Source: Tanypteryx hageni (taxonomy: Eukaryota; Arthropoda; Insecta; Odonata; Petaluridae). From it: a DNA stretch of 64,000 bases. A program made the position numbers and the translations under genes. The notes below the pieces were generated by a model. It had not been told where the DNA came from. It worked only from the letters and a program-made list of their open reading frames with translations, and did not search any database. Positions 12,982 to 29,236 of the stretch are shown here, in pieces (within the stretch, counting starts at the first letter, position 1; each line of letters starts with the position of its first letter). Location of the stretch: assembly GCA_028673005.1 (NCBI GenBank), contig CM054117.1, forward strand, positions 50,795,370 to 50,859,369, given 5' to 3'.

Positions 12982-13351
12982 TATGAGGGTCTAATAATTT
13001 TTTTAAATAACATTTTATGAACCAACACATCGGAAGCACACGGATTAACAAACCAAAGGCAACTAATTACATAGAGCACATGGTTGTCAAGTTATAATAG
13101 ACAAACAAATGGTTGCGATTTTCATCTCAGAAGATTCAAGCGCAAAATTATGTTCTGACCTGTCTTAGCCAATCAAGACATGTAGGAGGAGTCATTCGTC
13201 TATGGCGTGATTGACCTCATAAGTTTTTCGTGGTCTCTGCTGAGAGCTCTCTTCAGCATCCAGCAAAAAAGTTAACAACCGGTTCTTATTTTCAATAATT
13301 TTTTAACGAACGGTTCATGCGAACTGGTGCAAACCAGGTCCAACTCACCAC

Positions 13352-13360
<9 letters not shown>

Positions 13361-13412
<52 letters not shown>
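13361..13412. repeat. (TA)n microsatellite
   Basis: Pure alternating TA at the outer edge of the left Penelope terminal repeat. Confidence 0.98.
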
Positions 13413-13418
<6 letters not shown>

Positions 13419-13700
13419 AAGGAAAAGAAAAGGTAGTGATGAGGGTGGCAACAAGGTGTGGAGGGAAGCCCAGCGGACACTCACCAAGTTGAGGACCAAG
13501 CTGGCAGGCTGCTGGGGGCGTCGAAGAGACACGTAAAACACACGAACACAAAAACACACGCAAGCTTATCGGGCCTAAGCCCTTCTTCAGCGAAAGAGTA
13601 ACGTAAAGTGACACACTGGGCGGGGAATGACAGGGTGATGTGGGAAGGTTGATGATTGGAGGAGGTGGGGAGTAGGAGGGGTGGATAGCCAATAAAGAGG
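13413..13700 (+). repeat. Penelope terminal repeat (left copy)
   Basis: Inverted copy of 15321-15600. Shared landmarks are the AAAGGAAAAGAAAAGGTAGT edge, CGGACACTCACCAAGTTGAG, and a GGGC/GCCC stem within TTATCGGGCCTAAGCCCTTC at 13564-13590. Confidence 0.8.
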
Positions 13701-13768
13701 GAGTGTGGTAAGGGAAAGTGCGAATAACTACAATGTAACAAGGAGACAATGTAAGGGGGCTAATAGGG

Positions 13769-14488
13769 TTAGCGGAGGTTGAGGCCAGGCGGAGAGAAAG
13801 AGTCGAGAAGATGGATATGTGCTAGTTCCCAGTGTCGGAGAAGGGGGGCAGGAGTGTCATAGGGTAAAGCGCGAATAATCCTAACATTGTAGCAACTATT
13901 AAAGGGAACATTGTGGGTATTAGCATGTAATGCAACTGGGAGGGGGCGTCTGAGAGAAACGCTATTCCGGTGACCGTTCATTCGGATGTTTAACGGATTG
14001 CTGGTGAGGCCTACGTAAAACGCGGGACAAAGGGTGCAGGTAAGGAGGTAAATGACGTTACGGGTGGTGCAGTTGCTTCTGGAGGTGATGGGGTAGGCGA
14101 TGTTGGTGGAGGGACTCGAGAAAGAAGATGATGGTAGGTGGATAGGGCAAGTGAGGCAGCGAGGTTTTCCGCAGGGGTGGGAACCTATTGCAAGAAGCGT
14201 GGTAGAAGTGGGAAGATCCTTCCTCCACAAGATATTTCCCAAATTTGGGGGCCGGCGGAAGGAGAGGAGCGGAGGATTGGCAAAAAGGTTGATAAAGAGG
14301 GACTGATGGGAGGAAGAGGTAAGAATTGGGTGGGCAGCATGAAGGATTGTTTTGAGAGCTTCGTGGATTCCAGGATGGAAAAGTGTCGTAAGAGTGAGTG
14401 GAGGGGTAGATGCAGGAATAGTGGGTGTGTGAGGATGAGATCCAATGTGGGTAGGCGTCATCGCCCTATGGATCTGTTCGCGGACCAA
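13769..14488 (-). pseudogene. Penelope-like GIY-YIG endonuclease part
   Basis: The open stretch includes FRRPPNLGNIL, the cysteine motif HPCGKPRCLTCP and the GIY-YIG core NVIYLLTCTLCPAFYVGLTS, followed by the conserved Arg, His and Asn (IRMNGHRNS) and a Glu in HWELAH. It ends PPGLNLR. This nuclease makes the nick used for priming. It was originally continuous with the RT. Confidence 0.88.
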
Positions 14489-14541
14489 GACTGGAGGGTA
14501 ACCACGTTTGAGAAGAGCATCCTCGAGGACAGAGTAATACT

Positions 14542-15190
14542 CTAGAAGGGATGCTCTATCGGAACAAAGCCTCCATCCTCGACGAGCAAGGGCATAGGGG
14601 ATAGAGGTTTTGGTATGAAGGGGATGGCAGCTATCAAAGTGGAGGTATTGGAGGCTGTTGGTGGGTTTGATGTGAACACAGGTCTGTATTTGGCTGTCTT
14701 GAAGGTAAAGATCGACATCCAGGAATGTGATGTGGGAGGTAGAGGATTGGTGGGTGAAGGGTGGGAGGAGAGACGCGAGAGAAAGGAAAGGAGAGAGTCA
14801 GGTCCATGCGTCCAAATGAGGAAGACATCGTCGATGTATCTCAGCCACAAAAGTGGTCTGAGTGGAACGTTGAGGAAGAGTCTTTCCCATTCTCCAAGGT
14901 AGCAATTGGCGTATGAAGGCGCCATTCGGGTGCCCATCGCAGTGCCTCTAATTTGATGGTAGTGACGACCATCGAAAGAGAAGTTGTTCAATTTGAGCAC
15001 CATTGCTGCCAAGTCTAATAAGAAATGGGAGGAAGGTCTTGCGTCGGGTGGTCTTGAGTCCAGGAGTTTACTAAGGGCAGAGAGTCCATCATCGTGGGGG
15101 ATGTTTGTGTAGAGGGAACAGACATCGATAGTGGCCAAAATGGTATTGGGTGGGAGAGGAAAGGGGAGGTGTTTGAGAAAGTGGTTAGTG
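14542..15190 (-). pseudogene. Penelope-like reverse transcriptase, 5'-truncated and frameshifted
   Basis: Visible RT motifs are [16 protein letters not shown] (motif A), [20 protein letters not shown] (motif B) and [11 protein letters not shown] (motif C). About 60 codons further on, near 14.73 kb, the conserved continuation ([10 protein letters not shown], then [17 protein letters not shown]) is in another frame. The N-terminal half is missing beyond the (TA)n at 15.2 kb. Confidence 0.88.
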
Positions 15191-15191
15191 T

Positions 15192-15600
<409 letters not shown>

Positions 15601-16329
15601 AATATATATATATGAGAAAAATTCGTACCCTTGGAAAGGTTTTGCTATGTGTGAATTGAATTAACATATTAAATATCTGATAAATCTACATCTTACATGA
15701 ACGCATAGAAAATCGCTCGTCTATTTTTAGTTAAATACCCTTTTTTAAATACGAGCTTAAAATTTTATTAGACCATTTTGGGGCGACAAATATACCATAT
15801 ATATAAAGAACGAGTGTCAGGAAATGTTTTAAACTCTTAACGACCGTAACACTTTTCATTTTTACTATTTGGAGGATTTTCCAAAATTCGGATTTTTTAA
15901 AGCGCTTCTCTACTTGAATACCTTCGATTAAAGTGAAATTATCATATTCTAGACTTTGATATGCAAATAAAGTAAATAAATTAAGTAAATAAGTAGTACT
16001 GAATTGAAAACATGACACCAAAATCTTTTATAACGGACAAATAGTCTGAAATATTTTTCTTGTTTTCTCCTTTTAAGGACAACTTCTTCTGAAACACAAT
16101 AAAAGGTGTTATTTTTAATTTTTTTAAAATTCGTGCTTTTAGGAACTGCTGTCACGAAAATGGTTTCAGGAAACGTGAATTTTATAGTTGCACTTTGTCA
16201 TAATTGAAACGGTGGCGGGAAATATAGTTTCTCAGCAGCGCCTTCTACCCAGAATTCTCTAGAAACAACCACATTCTGGTCAAGAGCAGTCAGGTGCAGT
16301 CAGGTGAAAGTCGCGTGAGGAGTAGATCG

Positions 16330-16648
16330 ACGTATTTACCCTAGTCTGGGCACTGGGGGTCATCAGCGTACGTACAGAGGTAAGATTTTTTTGAGAACAA
16401 AACCAGTTTACATGACTTATTTGATAATATTACGACTTTGTATGACTTATTTGTTAAAAAATTAATATAGTTTTAATTTTTGATATGTATACCTGTTAGC
16501 CATAGTGACATAGAATTTGAATTTACTCATAAGGAAACATTTTCGAGATATTCCTTGGTTATTCATTGCATTCCTTTGTTCTTCTTTATGTCCTAGAAAT
16601 CTCCGGTGTCGCAACCGAGACCTTGACGTCGGAATTACCACATTTGAG
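16330..16648 (+). ncRNA. Two putative plus-strand exons (5'UTR or noncoding transcript)
   Basis: A GC-richer patch from about 16,205 ends in a donor ACAGAG|gtaag (exon end 16379). A 52-nt exon follows at 16597-16648, with a long pyrimidine tract ending gtcctag and a donor TTTGAG|gtgagc. Two frames of the small exon are open, but no ATG in good context links to them and I found no next exon. This is either the 5' end of a plus-strand gene or a noncoding RNA. It is inferred from splice signals only. Confidence 0.4.
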
Positions 16649-18375
16649 GTGAGCACGTGTTTCTTAATTCATTATCACTAACCGTAAATCTGTTCCCGTT
16701 AAATTGGCTAATCCGAATTTTTTGGTGGCTTTTAATAAAATCGTTATGGCATTATCGATTTTTTGCACAGTATTACATCTGCTACTGAATTATTTTTCGA
16801 AAGAAGAATTACAACACCTAGCATCCCCATTTCTTATTTTTTTCTGGTTACGAAAGGAGTAGATTGAGTGGGATAAGATCAATCCTTTAAGACCCGACAG
16901 TGCTGAATTGGATCAGTTTTCTCGCGGCGATTTATTAATGGTGATGGGTGAATTTCCATGGTTCAAATTCGCGTGTACCTAGTATGTTTTCAAATCAGTA
17001 ACCTTTAAGACGTTCTTTAGCTTACTATTATAATCCTCGACGTCCACTTCTTTCCTCAATTTGCAGCGATTCCCTATTCTAGTGTGGGCGTGGCCATACC
17101 GCGGCTCGCGAGACTTGGGAGGCTTTTTTTTATTAAAATTCGGCCCTTTTACTCGTTTAAAAAAAGAAACCCATCTTCTTCAGATACCGGATAGATCGGC
17201 TCACTTAGCAAAATGATTGAAATAACACATCCCCTCTTATATCGTTTAGAATGCAGGCTGTTTACCGTGCATGTATTAAGGCTATCTTGCAAACTCTCTC
17301 TAACATCTGAAGATAGTAGTATGCGACTCCATGGTTCGGATGGTTTAGCTATCTCCATTTTAGGGCCATATTTTGTTCACCACTGATTTAATACCTGAAT
17401 ATCACCATCAACTTCAAATTTTAGCATCTGTATTACAAACGATGTGTTTTAACTCTTTAGCCTTTATCTCTTTTTAACCAAACTTATCTTCCCTGCAATT
17501 AGCAGTGCTTCTTTGTCCTAATATATTATGAATTCCTAACTTGAACTCTTTTTTCAAACTTTAATACTTTCAATCCTATTAAGAATCACTTCACAATTCA
17601 AATGATAAAACAATGATAAAAATTCAAATATTTTCCCAATTGGATCTCTCGTGAATAAGTGAATATTTTCAGATTTTTATTGGTAAAAAACGGCACAGAT
17701 AATACCATTTTCAAAGAGTAACCAGTATAGATGTTACTGCAATCTTTTAAATTTGAAAACCTTTTAAAATGCTACAGACAGTTGCGGATTTGGAAATTTC
17801 ATACCACTAGGCCAAATTATTTTGTCACCCCTTTTTTTCTAAAATAATCGTTCGTGTATATAGTTTGTCTGTCCATGCGTCCATCTGTGGATCATAATAG
17901 TTAAATTCATCAAAAGTCTTTAGTTATTACACATGTAATGATGCATTCTCAGGTCACCACGATCTTTATTTTTTCAATATAAGAAAAATCAGCTTATCTT
18001 TTAATTGACATGATTTTACAATCACACTTGTTTTACGTAGTTGTGTCAGAAATACAATCTAACATTATTGTACTTCATATATTGAAAAATATTTTATTTT
18101 TTATTCCTGTATTATTCAAGTCCAAGAATTTTCAAGCCAGTTTCGTCTTAAATTGAATTGGTATTTTAGAAAGTTACAATATCCATTAAAAGGAAATTAG
18201 ATTCTAAAACAAGGTTTTGTAGATTATACTACCACTAAATCTCTGCTGAGGTCATCTGATTAGTTTTGGAAATGTAAGATGTCACTGTCTATTAATGGAT
18301 ATTGAAGCAATATAGATTTAGGTGACAATTCATCTTGAATGTAAAAATGACATTGTCCCGCAGATTGCAAGAATA
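16649..18375. other. No gene recognised
   Basis: AT-rich. A 69-codon minus-strand frame (17149-17358, beginning MEIAKPSEPWSRILLSSD) has varied, protein-like composition but no recognised family and no splice support. It is left open. Confidence 0.35.
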
Positions 18376-19842
18376 TACCGTATTTATCCAAGTACCACGT
18401 GCCCCTGAATAAGATCCGCACCCTGATTTTTTAAAATGAATTTTTTTTAAATCTTTTAATTTTCCTTTTAATTAGCCTAAATATAAGAGATAATATTTTT
18501 ACAAGTATTTTGTTGCATAATACATTTCCTTTTCTGCAGTTGCCACTGTTTTTGCTGCATGTTTGCAGTTGTCTTCTTGCAATATAAATAAGATTTGGTG
18601 ATATTAACCCATAGTCGTGTGAAAAAAGTTTCTTAACCCTGCAGGACTTGCACACCATATTCGAACGTGAAAGCTCACGCGGAGTGTCCCTGACACCCCA
18701 CCATTTTTTTCAAATTTAATTGCATTTCTTCCTCTCAAATGTTTCTTTTTTGATTTTTGAAGTATTTTTGGAATAACAGGGATAATTTATCAATGAATTA
18801 AAACAGTTCTTTATGTAAATTATTTTCATTTAACAGAGATAAGCATTTTTTAATATATTTAGGTTATTGAAACAAACAATTTTTCCAAACATTGTTTTTT
18901 TAGGTTTTTTAAAACAATCGGGGCAAATTTTCATCAGATAGCACACATCCATCTCTCACAGTAAAATTTTGTTTTAATATCTTTATTTCTGGGACAAACT
19001 ACACATCTTCTGCTATTTCCTTTGTTATTCTTCTTCTGCGTTCCTGCTGTCGAAGGTTCTTCTTAGCATGTATGGCCTTGTTAATTCCCTCCCTATTTCT
19101 GGTAAGAATGTCCGTTTATTCATTTTTTTCAGGGTAAATATTTCTGTGGATAATAAATGTATTGATTTCCACTCTGTTTAGTAGATGATAAAAAAATAGC
19201 AAGTGGCCACCTTATATTCCTAACAGTATTATACGTCACATTTTATCAACTGTATCAACGCTGCCTTTCGTCGAATTATGAAATGTTAGCATCTCTGACT
19301 TTCTTTTTTCTCCAGTTGAGCTGTCTATGCTAACTTCATTATGCATAGTCGATAGCACAATGACATTTTTACCCTTCTTAGGGATATATGATAAAAGAAT
19401 CGTTATTTCTGAATGCAAAACATGCTACTGCTCTCTTCCTTGCCCTTCGCATTCACCGTCTGCGGTGGTAGTTTCCTCTTATTTTTCCGACTGGTTCCTA
19501 CGAGTGTAATCTTATTTATCAGCAAATCCTCGGCACGCTTACAAACCAACTGTCAGTGGTTAGGTTCCTTCCTGTCCCCAAAAGTGGGCCAACAAGGCGT
19601 TTTATGACCTCCCTTGCGCATATTATCTAACTTACATGGCCCTAGAGGCAGAGTCCCAACATATACCTCTAAATTACCTCTGACTGGAGAAACCAGTTCT
19701 AAAAAAGGTTTGCATCCATCCTCTACTTGCCTTTAAATATTGTTGTCGCAACTTTCTCTGATATAAAATCCTGGAATGATGCATGGTTTTTCTAAAGAAA
19801 GGCTTTGAAAAAAGTACGTATTGTACTTGGATAAATACGATA
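18376..19842 (-). mobile_element. piggyBac-like remnant between 20-bp inverted repeats
   Basis: TACCGTATTTATCCAAGTAC at 18376-18395 is matched, inverted, at 19823-19842 with one mismatch. The enclosed 1.47 kb contains a minus-strand piggyBac transposase relic. The TTAA duplication expected of piggyBac is not visible at the edges. Confidence 0.65.
18920..19800 (-). pseudogene. piggyBac transposase pseudogene
   Basis: Reading on the minus strand: GTGRNLTTDSWFVSVP, then YIPKKGKNVIVLSTMHNEVS and FHNSTKGSVDTVDKM (the conserved DDE end of piggyBac-type transposases), then KRTFLPEIGRELTRPYMLRR, and a cysteine-rich C-terminus with CVVCPRNKDIKTKFYCER. Many stops and frame breaks mean it is inactive. 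Confidence 0.8.
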
Positions 19843-20249
19843 CTCATCGCTGCACCAAATTAAGTAATTTTATTTTATAGAAATTTTTAGCTTGGCAAGA
19901 ATATTATTTGATTCCTTCAATTATCTTTTTTAAATGATTTGATTTCCTAATGAAAGTAATTTGTGAAGCTTTATAGTTTTGCCTCATAAGCTGATCCTTA
20001 TTGATAATTCCATTTGTGAAAATCAGACATTTCATTATTATTTAAATATTTATATACAATGGAAAGAAAAATTATTTTTACTGCGATCATTTCTTTTTAT
20101 ACATGTGGTATTTATTTTTTAATTTATCCTCATTAATGTAAACTTTTCTTTCATTTATGATGCTGACCCAAAATGGACTGAGATGATCCAGACAGGCAGC
20201 CTATGTAGAATTGGGCAGAGCCAAGCTGACTGCATTCTTCAGGGGTGAG

Positions 20250-21455
20250 AATAGGGAGGAGTTATCTGCTAGAAGAGATGGGATGGGGAGGGTATTACCT
20301 ATTGGTTGCAAATTCCAGTTTGTTCACAGCAGCAGATAATGGCAGTGAGTGGAATGGAATGGGAATAACTATTCATCCAGAAATCTTTACATTAAGATCT
20401 TAATGATGCATTTCAAATTTTATTTGCTCTTAACACTTTCAGATAATGGAAAAACAGTGCAAACTTGCTTTGTTCCTAGGCATAGCTGGATTTGTTGTTT
20501 CAAATTTTTAACCCCCACAAGTTAATAAATTTCTGAAAAATGCGTATGGAAATCACTCAATTCAATTGTAGTTTTATTAAATTTTCTGCACTAAAATTCA
20601 ATTTTTACTTGCTATTTTTCATGGTTGATTGCACATGATAAATCTGAGTATCAAAGGAATCTACTTTTGTAAACATTTTATCAATCAGAATATCACATTA
20701 ACTCCTTTTATTCTCATCTGCTTTTCTAAAAATATTGACTCAGAATTAATTTCCCTAAAGCCTAGTATGGTTGCCAGCATGCCAAATTTCATATCAGATG
20801 GCACTGTATTCAAATTAAAATTGAAGCTTATGGTATAGTGCTTAGCAAATTTGTGATGGAGGTTGGTGGTTCTTACAAAAAAGCATTTGGATTAGCAATT
20901 TGTCCATAAAATAAAGTTTAAATACTCAGGATAATAATTTTAATTATTCACTCATTTTACTTTCTGGGAAATTTCATATTGAATTTTGCATTTTTCCATA
21001 AAATACAAAGCTAATACTCTGGATAATAATTTTAATTATTCACAAAATTTTGAAAGGTAATACTAAATTTTATAATTTCTAAACTTATTTGACCATTAAT
21101 GAATATGCTAAGAAATATCCAGTGCTCTTTAATACTTTCTTGCAATAATTTATTTTAATTGAGAGAATTCTTTCAAAATATACACCAACCATCCAATTTG
21201 CTGGACATTATATTAGCTTTTGTAAACATTCCATTTTTCTAGTAAGTGTTAAGAGTTACTCAGAATATTTTATTTTGAAATGCAGTTATTAAATCCTAAT
21301 GTTACAAGTTCTCAATGAATATTTATTCCTATTTCATTTCACAAAACTCCTTACTCTGCTGTTGTGAGCAAACCAGATTTAGCAGCACCTGGGTCCAAAC
21401 CTTCCCTCCCTCATCCCATCTTTTTTAGCAGGGAAGCTTCATAACTCCTCCCAAT
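20250..21455. repeat. Long inverted repeat, arms about 90-100 bp
   Basis: AGGGAGGAGTTAT ... GATGGGATGGGGAGGG ... TTTGTTCACAGCAGCAGA at 20,250-20,338 is matched, inverted, at 21,351-21,455. The 1-kb interior is AT-rich and noncoding. It could be a non-autonomous transposon or a hairpin-forming duplication. Confidence 0.65.
20903..21045 (+). repeat. Short tandem duplication, period about 92 bp
   Basis: CCATAAAATA, TACTCAGGATAATAATTTTA and ATTATTCAC recur about 92 bp later with few changes. Confidence 0.7.
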
Positions 21456-24400
21456 TTTCATATTTTGGAGGGATCAAGGGTTGGAGGTGAAAGAACTTGA
21501 GCAATAAAATTTCTGTGATGACTTGTATGTAATATTCTTTATTTTCTCAATAAAATGAATTTATATTTATACAGCTGTATTAAGTCACTGCCACCAGTCC
21601 ATTCTTGTAACTTCTGCTGCAAGTTCATTTCCCTCTCCAATTTCAAAAATACTCATTATCCTGAAAGTGGCCCCCCTCATTTCAAAGATGCCTCCTGCTA
21701 GTCAAGTGCATTTCTCCACTGTACAAAATCCAGTTAATCCTGGTTTAAATAACAATTGACAATGTCAGCAGTACTAAGTTACAAACAGTACATGACAAAG
21801 ATAGCTTCCACTGAAGAAAATACTGATGTTGGATTTTCCATATTCATTGCAAATAAGCACTACTTCAACAAAACAATGCATTTACAAACTGCCAGAAAAT
21901 TGCTGCTCCGCAATGTTTGTGATTGAGAAGTCATTTCTAAAAAATCTTGTTTAAATTTGAGGATGACTACAAGTTAATTATTGCAGTATCACAGCAAACA
22001 AAGTATTCGTTCAATAAGATCAACTTATTAAAGGAGAAACTGGATATATTGAACTAAATTTCAGAATTTTTAAGTTAATTTTAACAGTAATTTTGCGACT
22101 AGTTTCTTGTTTTAAAAGTTATCATAATTGAAGTTAAACTAAAATTTTTGTGGGGCCTCATTTAAATTAAAAAATCAAGTTTACAATCATGCAAATTATA
22201 TAAAAATGCCAGCAAAATAATCTCAATTCTAATGAAATGTTCATCACAAACTCCTTTCTACAACAAAAGAAGAAAATGCATTGTAACCTCCTACAGGAAT
22301 TTTATTTAAACAAAATGCTTCCCATATTTGTGGCATCATCAGGTGACAAATGTTACTCCAAAATCTAATTTTTTATAGAGCCCACTTACTCCTTATAAAT
22401 CAGCCATTAAAGAAACTTCCTACCAATTCTCTAGTTATCAATTGTAGGGATAAACTTGATTAACCTGTCTTGAGATCTCTCCCACTAGACTAAGGTTTAA
22501 CCACTTATCACAAAACTGACTGCCTTTCAACTCTAGTATTTCCTCTTCAACTTTTAAAATTATTTTCCCATGATTTTTCTCATTTCTTCCCTTAATTTGC
22601 TATTAAGAATTCTATTGAACTTCTCAAAATTCTAGATGATGGAGCCTTCCTAAATAAATGTTCCACCTTTCACATTACCAATCTGGTTATGCACCTGTAT
22701 ATATCTCAAAATATGCTCTTTCCAAGTTTTTAGCTAGTGAACTAACTCTTTTAGTCTGTGTAAAATTAAGTCAAACATCTTCCCTTTGCCATTAAATTCT
22801 ATAGGTAAACTGAAGGTCTCTCAATGGCTTCCTCAATTCACTTCCTGCTTGTTAAAATCTTTATCAGTAACTTTGAAACTAATCTTTTTAAACACATGCT
22901 AACAATTTCAATTCAAGTGTCATCAGGCAGAAAACATTGTTTGGACTGGAACAAGGCTAGTTATTGAAAATATCCTTCTGAGTCCCCTTCACTACTTGAT
23001 TTCTTTCACTACTGAAACGGAAAGACTTCCAAAAATCCTTCATTTACAACCACAGGCTTGTTTTGCATATTTATCCTGGAAACCTATCTACACATGCAAT
23101 GTTACTCCCAACAGCTCTTCTAAAAAAATGTCCTTTTTCCATTCTATGACAGTCTTCCTAAAATTCACTTCTCACTCTCTTATTTAAATAAAGTTTAATA
23201 TTTTTAAGAAGGCATAAAATCCATTACAGTTACATAAGCCGATTTATTGACAAACTTATTTAAGATCCTAATTCATCCTAAAAATCTTGTCTATCACTGC
23301 TTACTTTAAAATCTCTAAGTTGGCATAAACTCCCATTTGTAGGTGATTCTTTTTTTAAGTTGTCAAGCATCTCCAAAGCCTACCCAGAACCCTGCACAGA
23401 TTGAACACACTAAATTATTTCTACATGCTATAAAAACACTCATAAACAAATTGTCTAGGATTGAAGTGTAACAAATTTTATTGGAATTATATAGGCTAAA
23501 CTAGAAGTAGTTCCAAGAAGATCATTGAACTAATAGCATTTTTATATTAATCTACTAATGCATGATTTCTTTTATCAAGTAATCATACCAATTTCATTAA
23601 GCACAGCTTTTGAATCTAAATGTTATTTAATGGATGATTTTGAATTGGGAATCATCAAATATCATTTGAAAGAACAGTCCCACTAAAAAGCTTCTCTCTC
23701 ACAACCAATCTCCTGTTCTATCTGTAACCTAAAAGGCCATTTATTTAACTTCCATTCATTGTCTTTCACTTTTCTCAACCTCCCTTCTCCAAACTATAAC
23801 TTTTAATTATGTACCATTCTAAATTTTTTCTATTCTATATTGTCACTCAAATCCTGTTTAATTGAATGCAGTTGGAACATTTGTCAACTGAAGATAACAC
23901 AAGAGTAGCACAAGCAATTGTGTTTAATAAAATTTCCTGTGAAGGTTACAAAAATTTTCTTGTTTCCAATGACAAAGATTATACTACTCCACAAGGTTTA
24001 ACTGAAACTTTTCCAATTTTCTGGCAGTGTAAGGGCAATTGTTCACATAGGGAAACTAAAAATTCTTATTATCGTTGCACCAGTTACTATTTGCAAGCAA
24101 TTATTTATATAAATATTTAGAAATTCAAGAATCCAACATCAGTAAGTCTGCAATGGAAGTGGTTATCTCACCACCTACTGCTTTTACTCAATACTGCTGG
24201 CACTGTCAATCTGTCATTCACCCAGGACAAAACCTCTCAGCTGGATTAACTGGCTTCAAATCACTTGACCAGCAGGAGGCAAAAAAGGACCACATTCAGG
24301 ACAAAAAAATCTCCAAAATTGGAAAGAGTAAATGCAATCAATTTCTCCAAGTTACTAAGTAGAATTGAATGAGCTTCCTACTCAAACCAGTGGCATAACT

Positions 24401-25191
24401 AGGGGTGTAAGGATCCACAGCAAAATACATCATACTTCCCTTCCATCAAATACATATGTTCAATTAAACCTGAAGCCCATTGTAAAGTCTATCAAGTTGC
24501 ACTTATTCAATTATCAGGAATGTGTTGAAATGGTTAAGCTTTTTAAATTACTCTGCCCAAAAACAATGATTAACTGGAATGTCATAACAATAATTAGGAT
24601 AAAAAAGAGAAATTACTAAAAAAAATATATTTTTTTATATTCAGAAAAATCCAAGGGCATGAGCCATTTAGCCAACCTATTGTTACAACACTGGCTTAAA
24701 CAAAACAACCAAAAAATGGCTCTTTTACTACAGACAGTGTTATTATATTACATATAAATGCATACAGATGAGTTTACTTAAATAAAAAAATTGATTACCT
24801 AGGCTCAATTTACTACTATTATCTGATGAGATCAAGGAAACTTTTATTCAAAGAGAATTATTTTCTTGCATTTTCAAATTAAAAGTGTGTTAAACTTGCA
24901 ATCATTAGATCTAATTCTTATGCTAAATGTATCTATTTTAGTTATTAATCATTATATTTTTTTTAAACTAATGCAGCCAAGTGTATAACAGGGCAATAAA
25001 AGATGTTTAGGAGACAATTAATGGCAATCACAGTGGTCATATATCATTTAAAATGATGAAAAACAGAAGAGCGAATAAGTGTCCATGATCTCAGTCAACA
25101 TGTTAAACCTGACAGCAAAAGTGGGAAGCTCATTCGATCTGCTTTGTAACACGAAGACTAAATGGGGCTCACCAATGTGCTTTCTTGATAG

Positions 25192-28306
<3,115 letters not shown>

Positions 28307-28440
28307 CACGCCCCTTACTACGACATTTCCACGTGACCGCGATGTCGTTGTTTCTAGTGCATTCTAGGTTGGCGGCGCTTCAAATAAAATTTCGCGGCGC
28401 CGTTTCAATTGAACGGAAAATCATTCACGAAATGAGTGTC
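28307..28440 (-). promoter_or_regulatory. CpG-rich probable promoter of the small gene
   Basis: A local GC- and CpG-rich patch (ggcggcgcttc, cgcggcgccg) in otherwise AT-rich DNA, directly upstream of the first ATG. No TATA box is evident. Confidence 0.35.
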
Positions 28441-28814
28441 TCCTGAAACCAATTCCAGAGAAAATCGCCATCTCCATTCAGCATTGTAAATTGTAGGAAT
28501 TTATCGTCACTTCATTGGATAGGTCAGTGAGGTTTCTTTTAAATAGATCGTCTCAGAATGCAAAATTAAAGGTGTATTACCGAATCCAATAGATCTAACT
28601 CAATAGATCACTAATGCAGCCATAAAACCAGATGCGTATATAATTAGCGAAATAGCCTTCTTTACCAGTGATTAACTTTTCTCTCAAAAGAAAGCTTTAG
28701 AATCATAAAAATCACGGAATAAACTCTTGTTAATTCTCATCTGAAACGCCAGATAAATATGCCCATATGTTTTTTGTCTACAAGAAATGTTACATATCAT
28801 CAATTTCAGTGATT

Positions 28815-29236
28815 TTCGTCATTGCTGAAAAGCACTATTATCTTCATGATGTCCGTACGCAAACATCAGAGAAGAATTGGCGGAACCGATTTCAACCAAA
28901 TTTGGTGCATAGATCGACTTAGCAGAGGTGCCACAATTGTCAAATAAAACTTTTCGGTAATTATGAACATGGAAGTAATTGGCCGAACCGATTTCAACGA
29001 AATTTTGTATGAAAGAGGTGTGCAACATAAAAAAAATAAAATCAATGTGTTTAGTATAGATATAGAAAGTAGGGCTGACACAATAAAAGAAATAATAAAA
29101 TTTCTATTTAGACATTTGTGTTGAACTCTCTGCATCAATTTTAACTAAATTTAATATTTATAATATACATTTATATACAACAAAACCATAATAGCATATT
29201 TGGACCGGATCAAGGAAACTGGGGTGCCACAATAAA
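28815..29236 (+). repeat. Family B repeat, copy 1, left part
   Basis: Contains the family signatures TCGTCATTGCTGAAAAGC, GAACCGATTTCAACCAAATT and GTGCCACAATTG, the last two repeated internally. It breaks off near 29,236 and resumes near 30,645. Confidence 0.75.

Larger units (their letters stand above)
19843..25157. other. About 5 kb without a recognisable gene
   Basis: Very AT-rich and CpG-poor, apart from the inverted repeat and the short tandem repeat listed separately. Scattered short frames (for example 23866-24120) have low-complexity codon content. It could hold a long 3'UTR of the small minus-strand gene; this is conjecture. Confidence 0.4.
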
